From CAYRFF01 sp964436125 (GTDB lineage: Bacteria; Bacteroidota; Bacteroidia; Chitinophagales; Saprospiraceae), in NCBI GenBank assembly GCA_964436125.1, contig CAYTBT010000003.1, positions 80,034 to 144,033 on the forward strand: a stretch of DNA of 64,000 nt. Direction: 5' to 3'. Under the pieces are notes generated by a model. It ran no database searches, was not told the DNA's origin, and saw nothing but the letters and a program-made list of their open reading frames with translations. Positions 45,021 through 53,740 of this stretch are shown in pieces. A program made the position numbers and the translations under genes. Numbering within the stretch: the stretch's first letter is position 1; each line of letters starts with the position of its first letter.

Positions 45021-47551
45021 AATATATAAAAATTATATCGACGTCAATTCTAATTTTGTTCATAGGCTATTCGGCTTTTGCGCAAGAATATGTTCCCGAG
45101 CAATTTAATCACGGGAACAATAAAACATACGAACCCTTCACAAATTTTGCGGCACCTGTTGCCGAACCAACCCCATTGAACGCCCCTGTAAAATGCCCAA
45201 TTTCCAATTTGGAAGAAAACGTTGCGACCAAAACCATAAAGGCAGCCAATGCGGGAATCCACTTTCCGAAAGGAACAAAAGGCGTGAAAACGGTACGTTA
45301 TGATTTATATGTAACAGATACTATCGTAAATTACACAGGCAAAGAAAGGCACGGGATTGCCGTCAATGGCACTATTCCTGCGCCAACCTTGGTATTTACT
45401 GTTGGCGACACAGCGGTTATTTACGTGCATAACCGTTCCGACAAACCAAGTTCTATTCATTGGCACGGTGTACAGTTGCAAAACCGTTTTGACGGTGTTC
45501 CTTACCTCACCCAACAACCTATACCGCCACATACTACCCATATTTACAAATTTGTCGTAGTGCAGTCAGGCACGTATTGGTATCACAGCCATTTTAAACT
45601 GCGAGAACAACTTGGCCTTTATGGTGCGCTTATATTCAACAAAAGAAATGAACCGGATATCCCTACTATTCCCATAGTTTTGAGCGAATGGAGCGATATA
45701 AAACCCAAACAAATCAACCGAATGTTGCACACAGGCAACGATTGGTTTGGCATAAAAAAAGGAAGCACTCAAAGCTATTGGGAAGCGATTAAAGCAGGAA
45801 AATTAGGCGTAAAGTTCGTCAACGAGTGGAAAAGAATGGAAGCAATGGATGTGAGCGATGTGTACTATGACCGTTTTCTTTTGAACGGAAAAACTTCACA
45901 AACATTCTCTCAATTTAAAGCGGGCGAAAAAGTACGATTGCGGGTTGTGAACGGTGGCGCATCGTCCTATTTTTGGCTAACCTACAGCGGTGGCGAGATG
46001 ATGGTGGTAGCCAATGACGGCAATGATGTCGTTCCGGTAATGGTTGACCGATTAATTATGGGGCCATCGGAAACCTACGATGTGGTTGTTACCATTCCCG
46101 AGAATATGCAATACGAATTTTTGGCAACGCCCGAAGACCGTACGGGTTCGGCTTCCCTTTGGTTGGGAAGCGGTATGAAAATGCCTGCAAAGGAACTGCC
46201 GCCTTTGAAATTATTTGAAGGAATGCAGATGATGAATCAGATGATGAAAATGAATGGCGATATGAAACCGATGGGAATGGATATGACCTTACAGAAAATG
46301 GATATGAATTCTGTTATGTACCCTGAAATGGATAATAGTGGTATGCATAATATGGAAAATATGGACGGAATGGAAGGGATGAATAATTCTCATCAACATA
46401 ACAAAGAAACAACTGAAACTTATGTTTGTCCAATGCACCCCGAAGTAACATCCGACAAACCCGGTAAATGCCCGAAATGTGGAATGAAGTTGGTTAAAAA
46501 AGATGCGGATGGAAATATGGAAAATATGGATATGTCATCAGACAAAATAACGACATTGAATTATAATATGCTTAAAGCTACCCACAAAACCACATTGCCC
46601 GAAGGTCCTTGGAAAACTTTACATTTTGAATTGACAGGCAATATGAACCGTTATGTTTGGTCTATTAACGGAAAAACCGTTGCAGAAACCGATAAAATCA
46701 AAATAAAACAAGGCGAAAACCTGCGTATTATTTTACACAACAACACGATGATGCGCCACCCGATGCACCTGCACGGACACGACTTTCGGTTGGTCAATCA
46801 ATATGACGAATATTCACCAATGAAAAACGTGGTGGATATTATGCCAATGGAAACCGATACATTGGAATTTCACGCATCGGAAAGCGGAGATTGGTTTTTC
46901 CATTGCCATATTTTATATCATATGATGAGTGGTATGGGCAGGGTGTTCAGTTACCAAAACAGCCCAAACAACCCGGAAATCCCTAACCCACAAAAAGCGT
47001 ACAAAAAACTACAAAGGGAAGCAAGTATGTATCATTTTATGTTTCAAAATGATTTTGCCACCAACGGAAATGACGGTATGATGATGTATGCCAATACACG
47101 TTGGGCATTTCAGGCAGAATGGCGGTTGGGATATAACGACCACCACGGCTATGAAGTGGAAACACATTTTGGAAGGTACTTTGGCAAAAAGCAATGGATA
47201 TTTCCTTATGTAGGCATTGATTGGCGTTATCGCAAAAATTCCGCACAAGAAGAAAACCTTTTTGGACAAACAAGTACAAAAGACGACCGTAAAGTTTTTC
47301 ACGTGGGTATTCAATATACTTTACCGTGGCTAATCGTTTTGGATGCAAGTATAGACCACACAGGAAACGTAAGGGTAGAGTTGGAACGTGATGATATTCC
47401 GTTGACGGCAAGGACAAGAGCAATGTTTATGGTAAACACAGACAAAGAATGGATGATTGGTGGAAGGTATATTTTAACCCGATATTTTTCACTTTCAACT
47501 CATTATGACAGTGATATGGGATTTGGGGCAGGAATAACATTTACCTACTAA
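45017..47551 (+). CDS. Multicopper oxidase with internal heavy-metal-binding finger and C-terminal outer-membrane barrel
   Basis: 844 residues. Signal peptide (1-22) precedes three cupredoxin domains with copper ligands HWHG (148-151), HSH (190-192), HPMHLHGHDF (581-590) and HCHILYHMMSGM (629-640). Between domains 2 and 3 lies a Met-rich stretch (400-455), then YVCPMHPEV...GKCPKCGMKL (469-493), a heavy-metal-binding (HMBD) finger. Residues about 670-844 are a CopB-like outer-membrane barrel (alternating aromatic strands, TFTY end). Thus CopA-like oxidase and CopB-like barrel, usually separate genes, are fused. Periplasmic Cu(I) oxidation is the expected role. Confidence 0.9.
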   Translation: MKYIKIISTSILILFIGYSAFAQEYVPEQFNHGNNKTYEPFTNFAAPVAEPTPLNAPVKCPISNLEENVATKTIKAANAGIHFPKGTKGVKTVRYDLYVTDTIVNYTGKERHGIAVNGTIPAPTLVFTVGDTAVIYVHNRSDKPSSIHWHGVQLQNRFDGVPYLTQQPIPPHTTHIYKFVVVQSGTYWYHSHFKLREQLGLYGALIFNKRNEPDIPTIPIVLSEWSDIKPKQINRMLHTGNDWFGIKKGSTQSYWEAIKAGKLGVKFVNEWKRMEAMDVSDVYYDRFLLNGKTSQTFSQFKAGEKVRLRVVNGGASSYFWLTYSGGEMMVVANDGNDVVPVMVDRLIMGPSETYDVVVTIPENMQYEFLATPEDRTGSASLWLGSGMKMPAKELPPLKLFEGMQMMNQMMKMNGDMKPMGMDMTLQKMDMNSVMYPEMDNSGMHNMENMDGMEGMNNSHQHNKETTETYVCPMHPEVTSDKPGKCPKCGMKLVKKDADGNMENMDMSSDKITTLNYNMLKATHKTTLPEGPWKTLHFELTGNMNRYVWSINGKTVAETDKIKIKQGENLRIILHNNTMMRHPMHLHGHDFRLVNQYDEYSPMKNVVDIMPMETDTLEFHASESGDWFFHCHILYHMMSGMGRVFSYQNSPNNPEIPNPQKAYKKLQREASMYHFMFQNDFATNGNDGMMMYANTRWAFQAEWRLGYNDHHGYEVETHFGRYFGKKQWIFPYVGIDWRYRKNSAQEENLFGQTSTKDDRKVFHVGIQYTLPWLIVLDASIDHTGNVRVELERDDIPLTARTRAMFMVNTDKEWMIGGRYILTRYFSLSTHYDSDMGFGAGITFTY

Positions 47552-47731
47552 ACGATAAAGGAACAAGCCCACACAAAAGGCACACACATTGCCAAGTCGC
47601 ACCAGCCAGCGCACCGCCAAAACTTGGCAAAGAGTGTGCCTTCCCTTCCTAAGAAAAATTGTTTAAATTGCCAACGCTAAAAAATAAAAAATCTGATAGA
47701 ACAACCACAACTGAATGATGGCCAGCAGGTA

Positions 47732-48018
47732 ACAACGGCTATGCGCCAGGCGGGAAACAGTCTTCGGTTGATAGATTACGGAAGCGAGAACGGTTTCGTT
47801 TTCAAAAGAACAATTCCGGGCAAAAGCCCCGCCCGGCGCATAGCCGCGGGACGATGTAGCACCATACGCTCCGCGTATGGCGCTACATCGTTCCGGTGGC
47901 TGCACCACCAGACGTACTTGTCCGCTCCGCGGACGGCGCACATCAGGTGGTTTTTCGAAATACCGCCTCGGTGCAAGCACCGGTCGGAACTTCGTAAAGC
48001 CACCGGAACGTTGTGTGC
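47732..48018. repeat. attC-like composite palindromic site (long form)
   Basis: Outer ACAACG/CGTTGT boxes enclose CGGCTATGCGCC (47736-47747) paired with GGCGCATAGCCG (47835-47846). Next is CGATGTAGC (47852-47860) with GCTACATCG (47882-47890) around CCATACGC-TCC-GCGTATGG, then GTTCCGGTGGCT (47890-47901) with AGCCACCGGAAC (47998-48009) around GTCCGC-TCC-GCGGAC (47920-47934). The last 27 bp (47992-48018) recur exactly at 53917-53943. Fits an integron-type recombination site, but no integron integrase is present. Confidence 0.55.
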
Positions 48019-48084
48019 CATTGCTACAGAAAATACTCACCAAATTAAAAGCTACTTTCTCAAAAGATTTATTTCCATTTCATT

Positions 48085-48114
48085 TTTGTAAACCAAAGTT
48101 TTTTTATAATTTTG
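48085..48114 (+). promoter_or_regulatory. Promoter of the RM operon
   Basis: TTTG (48085-48088), 18 bp, TAATTTTG (48107-48114). Transcription would start near 48121. Confidence 0.7.
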
Positions 48115-48120
48115 GACATA

Positions 48121-48131
48121 TTTAGTCTAAA
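48121..48131. promoter_or_regulatory. Candidate operator TTTAGTCTAAA at the RM promoter
   Basis: Odd-length dyad (TTTAG-T-CTAAA) exactly at the predicted transcription start of the XRE-methyltransferase-endonuclease genes. It is well placed for autoregulation by the controller protein. Confidence 0.45.
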
Positions 48132-48144
48132 ACATTTTTGACCA

Positions 48145-48453
48145 ATGAAGACTTTGGGAACCATATTAAAATTAGCAAGGAAAGAAAGAAATCTAATCCT
48201 TAGGAAAGTTGCAGCAGAAGTGGACATCGACCAATCTTTGATTAGTAAATTCGAAAAGGACGAACGAAAGCCCACCGAAGAACAACTAAAACGACTTGCT
48301 ACATTTTATAATATCCCCGAAAAAGAATTAACCATAAATTGGTATTCAGATAAAATAGCAGATGAATTAAAATATGCTGAATCAACAGCAGAAATATTAA
48401 AGGTAGCAGAGGAAAAAATCCAATATTTTAAAGCAAGAGAAAATGGAAAATAA
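48145..48453 (+). CDS. XRE-family controller protein of RM system
   Basis: 102 residues: an N-terminal helix-turn-helix (ILKLARKERNLILRKVAAEV-DIDQSLISKFEKDERKPT) and a C-terminal helical tail. In type II RM systems such small HTH (C) proteins delay endonuclease expression until methylation is established. It overlaps the methyltransferase start by 11 bp, so they are co-transcribed. Confidence 0.85.
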   Translation: MKTLGTILKLARKERNLILRKVAAEVDIDQSLISKFEKDERKPTEEQLKRLATFYNIPEKELTINWYSDKIADELKYAESTAEILKVAEEKIQYFKARENGK

Positions 48454-49687
48454 AGAATTAAGAGTAGCGGAACTATTTGCAGGAGTTGGAGGTTTTCGAC
48501 TTGGTTTAGAAAAGCATAACTATAAAGTAATTTGGAGTAACCAATGGGAGCCAGCCACGAAAAAGCAACACGCTTCAATGGTTTATGAAGCACGATTTGG
48601 CAAAGAAAATCATTCTAATGTAGACATTGCCAAAGTTCCAACGGGCGAAATACCAGATCACGATCTGCTTTGCGGAGGGTTTCCTTGCCAAGATTATTCT
48701 GTAGCCACGACATTACATAATTCTAAGGGCTTAGAAGGAAAAAAAGGCGTTTTATGGTGGTCTATACATAGGATTCTTAGTGAGAAAAAGAACAAACCAA
48801 AATATTTGTTCCTAGAAAATGTAGATCGTTTATTAAAATCACCTGCGAGCCAACGAGGTAGGGATTTTGCGATAATGCTAAAAAGTCTAAATCAATTAGG
48901 TTATGCGGTAGAATGGCGTGTTGTCAACGCAGCTGAATACGGAATGCCGCAACGAAGAAGGCGTACTTTTATCCTTGGTTACCATAAATCAACGGAAATA
49001 TATAAGCGAATACAAGAAACAAAAGCGTTAGATTGGCTTTTAAGAGAAGGAACAATAGCTAATGCTTTCCAAGTACATAATGAACCTGCTTTATTTTGTC
49101 CAAAATTTAAATTGAAAGGAGATTTGGTAGAAATCACCAATAATTTCAATAAAAACGGAAAGAAATCCCCCTTTGAAAATACAGGCTTGATGATAAACGA
49201 GGTGGTTTCTTCATTAAAAACCACACCAAAATATGGCGGCTCACAAACCGTTTTGAAAGATGTTTTACAAAATGGTGAGGTAACCAAAGAATTTTTTATT
49301 CCAGAAAGTGACAAAGAAAAATGGGAATATTTGAAAGGAGCAAAATCTTTTGAACGTGTATCAAAAAACGGACACAAATACAAGTATTCGGAAGGTAGTA
49401 TGACATATCCTGATGCATTAGATAGACCTTCTCGAACCATTATTACGGGAGAAGGCGGTAAATCACCTTCCCGATTTAAACACGTTGTAAAAACAAATCG
49501 TGGTTTACGCCGATTAACGCCTGTGGAATTGGAGCGGTTAAATATGTTTCCGGACGACCACACCAAATTAGAGGGAATCACAGATAACAAAAGAGCTTTC
49601 TTTATGGGGAATGCTTTAGTTGTTGGAGTAATTGAGAAACTAGGAAAAGAACTTTATAACCAAATTTTTAATTTTGAATATGCCTGA
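48443..49687 (+). CDS. DNA (cytosine-5-)-methyltransferase
   Basis: 414 residues with ordered m5C motifs: I ELFAGVGGFRLGLE, IV GGFPCQDYS (catalytic Cys82), VI FLENVDRLLKS, VIII QRRRRTF, a target-recognition region (about 220-330), then IX (LRRLTPVELERLNMFP) and X (MGNALVVGVIEKLG). It protects the sites cut by the adjacent Sau3AI-like endonuclease. Ends 8 bp inside that gene. Confidence 0.95.
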   Translation: MENKELRVAELFAGVGGFRLGLEKHNYKVIWSNQWEPATKKQHASMVYEARFGKENHSNVDIAKVPTGEIPDHDLLCGGFPCQDYSVATTLHNSKGLEGKKGVLWWSIHRILSEKKNKPKYLFLENVDRLLKSPASQRGRDFAIMLKSLNQLGYAVEWRVVNAAEYGMPQRRRRTFILGYHKSTEIYKRIQETKALDWLLREGTIANAFQVHNEPALFCPKFKLKGDLVEITNNFNKNGKKSPFENTGLMINEVVSSLKTTPKYGGSQTVLKDVLQNGEVTKEFFIPESDKEKWEYLKGAKSFERVSKNGHKYKYSEGSMTYPDALDRPSRTIITGEGGKSPSRFKHVVKTNRGLRRLTPVELERLNMFPDDHTKLEGITDNKRAFFMGNALVVGVIEKLGKELYNQIFNFEYA

Positions 49688-51068
49688 ATATGACATTAAT
49701 TCAGCAGAATCGATAATTAATTTTGCTAAAAAACTAAAAAACAAAACCCTTCACGACGTTTGTGGAGCCAAAATCGAAGAACACGGCTATACGGGAAAAG
49801 GACATTTTGGGCAAATATTGGAAAAATTCTATTTTGGTTACGAGCCAAATTCTGATGCTCAAGCTGACTTCCCTGAAGCCGGTTTGGAACTTAAATCGAG
49901 TCCATTAAAGACCTTGAAAAATGGTGATTTCCGTTCTAAAGAAAGATTGGTTCTTAACATTATCAACTATTTAGAAGTACACAAAGAAAGTTTTGAGGAT
50001 AGCTCTTTTTGGAAAAAGAATGCACATTTGTTACTTATTTTCTACCTGTGGAAGAAAGAAATAAATGCTGTAGATTATCTCATAAAATTAGTGGACGATT
50101 GGAAGTACCCGAATGAAGATTTAAAAATCATCAAACACGATTGGGAAACGATTAATCAAAAGATAAAAGCAGGTAAAGCCCACGAAATATCAGAAGGAGA
50201 TACTTTTTATCTTGGAGCTTGTACAAAAGGGTCAACAGCAGCGAAATCATTAAGAGAGCAACCTTTCAGCGACACTAAAGCAAAACAAAGAGCATATTCA
50301 CTTAAACAAGGTTATGTTAACCATATTATTGCTCAAATAGCTAAAGGAGAAAGCGGAACTTATGGTAAAATAGTTGATAGACCTGAAATTCTAGACTCAG
50401 AAACTATTGAAGATATTATCTTATCTAAATTCAGACCTTTTTACGGCAAGACAGCACAACAAATAGAGACAGATTTTAAACTTAATTTGAATCAAAAAGC
50501 TAAAAGTTATTTTGCCAATTTGACTAAATCAATTTTAGGAATAGGCTTAGATAAAAGAATTGAAGAATTTGAGAAAGCCGATATAATCGTCAAGACAATT
50601 CGATTAAAAGAAAATGATTTGCCAAAAGAGGATATTTCGTTCCCTACATTCAAATACAAGGACTTAATTGAAACAGATTGGGAAGAATCAGATTTTAAAA
50701 ATATTTTAGAAAGTAAATTTTTCTTTGTTTTCTACCAGTTTGAGAATAAAAATCTTATTCTAAAAAAAGTACGTTTTTGGAATATGCCTCAATCAGATAT
50801 TAAAATTGCTAAAAAAGTATGGGTAACAACAAAAAGGAATATTGAACAAGGTAGAATAGTTGAACGAGTTACAGAAAATGGCAGACGAATAACTCATTTT
50901 CCTAAGAAAACCGAAAATAAGGTCAGCCACGTTCGACCACACGCAAGAAATTCTAAAGACACTTACCCATTACCTATAAAGGATAAAACAACAGGAACAA
51001 CTGAATATACAAAACACTGTTTTTGGTTGAATGCAAGTTACGTTAGGGATAAGATATACCAAAAATGA
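49680..51068 (+). CDS. Sau3AI/MutH-type type II restriction endonuclease
   Basis: 462 residues starting at ATG 49680 (a TTG at 49674 is less likely). The MutH/Sau3AI catalytic set is seen as Asp63, Glu70 and Lys72 in ADFPEAGLELKSS, with the same D-7-E-2-K spacing as MutH. The size fits Sau3AI (two MutH-like halves, the second degenerate). Sau3AI pairs with an m5C methyltransferase and cuts GATC, so GATC is the predicted target. AT-rich composition differs from the flanks and suggests recent transfer. Confidence 0.85.
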   Translation: MPEYDINSAESIINFAKKLKNKTLHDVCGAKIEEHGYTGKGHFGQILEKFYFGYEPNSDAQADFPEAGLELKSSPLKTLKNGDFRSKERLVLNIINYLEVHKESFEDSSFWKKNAHLLLIFYLWKKEINAVDYLIKLVDDWKYPNEDLKIIKHDWETINQKIKAGKAHEISEGDTFYLGACTKGSTAAKSLREQPFSDTKAKQRAYSLKQGYVNHIIAQIAKGESGTYGKIVDRPEILDSETIEDIILSKFRPFYGKTAQQIETDFKLNLNQKAKSYFANLTKSILGIGLDKRIEEFEKADIIVKTIRLKENDLPKEDISFPTFKYKDLIETDWEESDFKNILESKFFFVFYQFENKNLILKKVRFWNMPQSDIKIAKKVWVTTKRNIEQGRIVERVTENGRRITHFPKKTENKVSHVRPHARNSKDTYPLPIKDKTTGTTEYTKHCFWLNASYVRDKIYQK

Positions 51069-51092
51069 AACTAAAGGAAACCGCAACGGCAA

Positions 51093-51324
51093 CACAACAA
51101 CTAGCGTTTCGTTGCGCCCGCAGGGTGAACAATGAAACGCCCTGTTGGACGGAACCTCTACAAGGTGACTCCTATGGAATTATCAATATGTACCTTTGGG
51201 GATTTAAGCGGAATAGATACCGCTTGTGAAGAGGAATAAGAGGATAGACTGTCTTAAAACCGGATTTTTATCCTTATTTCATCTCCCGATAGCTATCAGG
51301 AAAGCATACCTCCCCTTACCCATT
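51093..51324. repeat. IS91-family terminal region (oriIS-like), copy A
   Basis: Starts at CACAACAACTAG and carries a terminal hairpin GCGTTTCGTT ... AATGAAACGC (51103 onward, one mismatch). In IS91 elements the end downstream of the transposase is the replication origin. An almost identical copy starts at 55417. Confidence 0.7.
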
Positions 51325-52005
51325 CTACGAGGTCTGCAGAACAGGGACAGCTGAACGAAGCGATAAATATGCCTGTGGTGGTCCTCTTACTCCAAAAGTG
51401 TGGATGAGTATTAAATTTCCGACTTTACAACACGGACATTTATGGAGACGAGTCTTTATCTCTTGGCTGGGTCTTTCTACACCGAGTAATTTTTGAAGTC
51501 TCTGGAGTTTCCCTCGCTTCCAACTACTACTCAATATGCCGTAATGCCTTATACGGACGAATCGATATGGAAGGATATGTTGTGCAAAACGACGGACAAA
51601 TTCTTCATTGCTTAGCTGCATTTCCTTTTTCCGTGACCCTTGCCGATAATCCTTATAGGTAAAAGTGACATGGTCAGCTGTCACATCCCTTATTCGGTGG
51701 TTACTGATGGCAACTTTGTGGCTATATCTGCCTAAGTATTCGATTACTTGAGCCGGTCCTCCAAATGGTCGCTTGGCATATACTACCCATTCCTTCGTAA
51801 ACAAGCTATCCAATAAAGCCTGATCTTGTATCTTGTGTTTCCGAAGCTCTGCGACATATTTTGCTCGGAATACTTTACTCATTGCTTTCACGGAAAATAA
51901 ATACTTGCTACTTCTGACTTGCCTTTCCCATCTATTATGCTTGTTCATTCCTCCTCCCGGAACAATGCAATGTAAGTGGGGATGTAAACTCAAGTTCTGT
52001 CCCCA

Positions 52006-52054
52006 CCACGTTAGAAATAAACCAATGAAATAATCACATAGATTTCTAACGTGG
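52006..52054. mobile_element. 49-bp MITE sharing ends with GIY-YIG element
   Basis: CCACGTTAGAAAT ... ATTTCTAACGTGG perfect 13-bp inverted ends around 23 bp, flanked by CCCA on both sides (52002-52005, 52055-52058). Its first 29 bp equal the first 29 bp of the neighbouring 365-bp element, so it looks like an internally deleted derivative. Confidence 0.9.
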
Positions 52055-52058
52055 CCCA

Positions 52059-52423
52059 CCACGTTAGAAATAAACCAATGAAATAATATCCCATCCCCTT
52101 AACAAGAAGTTAGTTTAACAATCGATTGAAAAGTAATACATTTACTATATGAAGGATTTAAAACAATATTTCGTGTATGTACTGAATTCGCAGAAAGATG
52201 GTTCATGGTATATCGGATATACTCAAAATATTAAAGAGAGACTTAATCAACATAATCACGGAGAATCCTATTATACAAAACGTAAAAAACCTTGGGATTT
52301 ATTATACTATGAAGTTTCTTTCAATAAATATGATGCCATTGCAAGAGAGAAATATCTAAAAAGTGGAATGGGACGAAGGTATTTAAAGAATCGTTTAAAG
52401 AATCAATTAAATTTCTAACGTGG
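52059..52423 (+). mobile_element. 365-bp GIY-YIG nuclease mini-element
   Basis: Bounded by perfect 13-bp inverted repeats CCACGTTAGAAAT (52059-52071) and ATTTCTAACGTGG (52411-52423), flanked by CCCA duplications (52055-52058, 52424-52427). The pre-insertion transposase sequence has a single CCCA at this place. The only gene inside is a GIY-YIG nuclease, which stops within the right inverted repeat. No known transposase is encoded. Confidence 0.9.
52149..52418 (+). CDS. GIY-YIG nuclease encoded by the mini-element
   Basis: 89 residues of the small single-domain GIY-YIG (UPF0213-like) group: VYVL with Tyr10, YIG (21-23), conserved Arg31 and His35, and catalytic-type Glu67 in AIAREKYLKSG. GIY-YIG domains nick or cut DNA with a metal ion and are known from homing endonucleases and UvrC. 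It is the sole coding content of an element with inverted repeats, so it is the natural candidate for the mobilising enzyme. The stop TAA lies in the right inverted repeat. A TACATTTA -7-like sequence lies at about 52138-52145. Confidence 0.9.
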   Translation: MKDLKQYFVYVLNSQKDGSWYIGYTQNIKERLNQHNHGESYYTKRKKPWDLLYYEVSFNKYDAIAREKYLKSGMGRRYLKNRLKNQLNF

Positions 52424-52831
52424 CCCATGTATGCAATAAAGCTACCATCCCCAGTTGTACTCCTTCGGTATGACCAAATTGATTCAGTGTTTGCCAGGCA
52501 GCTTGGAACAGGCTACTGTAGATTATCCTCGGCTGAAATAGCGCAAGTTGATTTAGTTCGCCGGGCAAAGTGAATACCAAGTGATAATACGTACACGGCA
52601 ATAAATCCCTCGCACGCTTTTCTATCCATTCCACCCGTTTATGCCCTTGGCATTTTGGGCAATGTCTATTGCGACAGCTATTGTAACTTATTCGGATGTT
52701 CCCGCATGTATCACAGGCATCAATATGCCCTCCCAGTGCTTTTGTCCGGCAATGTTTTAAGGCACGTAGCGTTTTTTCTTGATGTATATTGAGATGCAAT
52801 CCCGATATATCAACTTGCCGTAGTACATCAC

Positions 52832-53740
52832 TTACTTCCCACTGCGGCTGCATAGTTCAAATACCTTATCCAATGGGCTATGTGCTGTTTGTTCCGGTGG
52901 TCTACAGACATGGAGATAGATCATCGTTGTACGCACACTAGCGTGTCCCAATAACTTTTGCACTGTCAAGATATTGACTCCGTCTTCGAGCAGATGAGTT
53001 GCATAGGTATGTCTGAAGAGATGGACGTTCACTTGTTTTTCTATGCCTACTTGTTTTGCCACCTTTTTCACTGCCCACTGCACCCCACGTTGACTATAAC
53101 GACCATCAAATCCCTTTCCTTCCGGATTCCCCTTTCCTTCAAAGAGGTATTTCTGTGGCTTCGCTGCTTGTAGATATGTCTGTATCCCTCTGATTAGGTG
53201 CCTAGAAAGCGGTACATATCGGTCTTTTTTCCCTTTCCCTTGTTCTACATGCAGCATCTGTCGATCAAAATCCAGATGCCGTAATTCTATATTCCGTACT
53301 TCCATACAACGTAAGCCGCATCCATAGAGTAAGCCTATCAGTAATCGATGCTTCAGTAATGTTGCTCCCTTTAACATCCGCCATATTTCTTCCCTGCTGA
53401 GCACGACGGGTAATCGTTTTGCTCTCGGCACTGAGGGGAGCTTTAGATGTGAATACGGTAATCCTTCTGTATTTAATAAACTGCGTAGTCCGTACACAGT
53501 ATGCTTAAAATAGGTCTGTGATGGCGTTTTTGATCTTTGTTGAAGTGCATACAGATATTCCTGTACCTGCTCAGGGTCTAATTCCGTAGGTAAACACTGA
53601 AAATGTAAGGTAATTGCAGCGATGTGCCTTGAATAGTTCTCATAAGTCCTATCTGAACGACCTAGTATACTTAGGTTGCGCTTGTACCGATAGAGAAGTT
53701 CAGAAAAACCTTTAACTTCGCGGCAGGCACGATGTGCCAT
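52832..53740 (-). CDS. Tyrosine recombinase accompanying IS91 transposase
   Basis: 302 residues: a SAM-like N-terminal domain (15-95) and a catalytic domain with Arg144 (GCGLRCMEV), HLFRH (His240/Arg243), LGHAS (His266) and nucleophile Tyr275 (MIYLHV). It resembles XerD-like integrases that precede IS91-type transposases in Bacteroidota. It lacks the extra helix typical of integron integrases as far as can be seen. It overlaps the transposase start by 22 bp. Confidence 0.92.
   Translation of the reverse strand: MAHRACREVKGFSELLYRYKRNLSILGRSDRTYENYSRHIAAITLHFQCLPTELDPEQVQEYLYALQQRSKTPSQTYFKHTVYGLRSLLNTEGLPYSHLKLPSVPRAKRLPVVLSREEIWRMLKGATLLKHRLLIGLLYGCGLRCMEVRNIELRHLDFDRQMLHVEQGKGKKDRYVPLSRHLIRGIQTYLQAAKPQKYLFEGKGNPEGKGFDGRYSQRGVQWAVKKVAKQVGIEKQVNVHLFRHTYATHLLEDGVNILTVQKLLGHASVRTTMIYLHVCRPPEQTAHSPLDKVFELCSRSGK

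Larger units (their letters stand above)
47552..48144. other. Palindrome-rich spacer with attC-like composite site
   Basis: No gene. Starts ACAACG (47732) and ends CGTTGTGTGC (48009-48018), holding three large palindromes in series (see repeat entry), then the promoter and operator of the RM system. Confidence 0.6.
51325..52853 (-). pseudogene. IS91-family transposase, split by two mobile insertions
   Basis: The N-terminal part (52428-52853) holds the zinc ribbon (CDTCGNIRISYN, RHCPKCQ). The C-terminal part (51325-52005) carries the HUH motif HPHLHCIV and YLGRYSHKVAISN. Between them lie 422 bp of inserted DNA (two elements plus two CCCA repeats). Removing these 422 bp restores one frame of 368 codons (LLHTW joined to GQNLS), the normal size. 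The ORF was thus intact before insertion. It overlaps the recombinase gene by 22 bp. Confidence 0.9.

Noticed and set aside
47663..48043. Reading frames in the palindrome-rich spacer
   Set aside because: They follow inverted repeats on both strands and lack coding character.
52832..53740. Integron integrase IntI for the attC-like sites
   Set aside because: The gene overlaps an IS91 transposase and looks XerD-like. No IntI-specific insert is visible.
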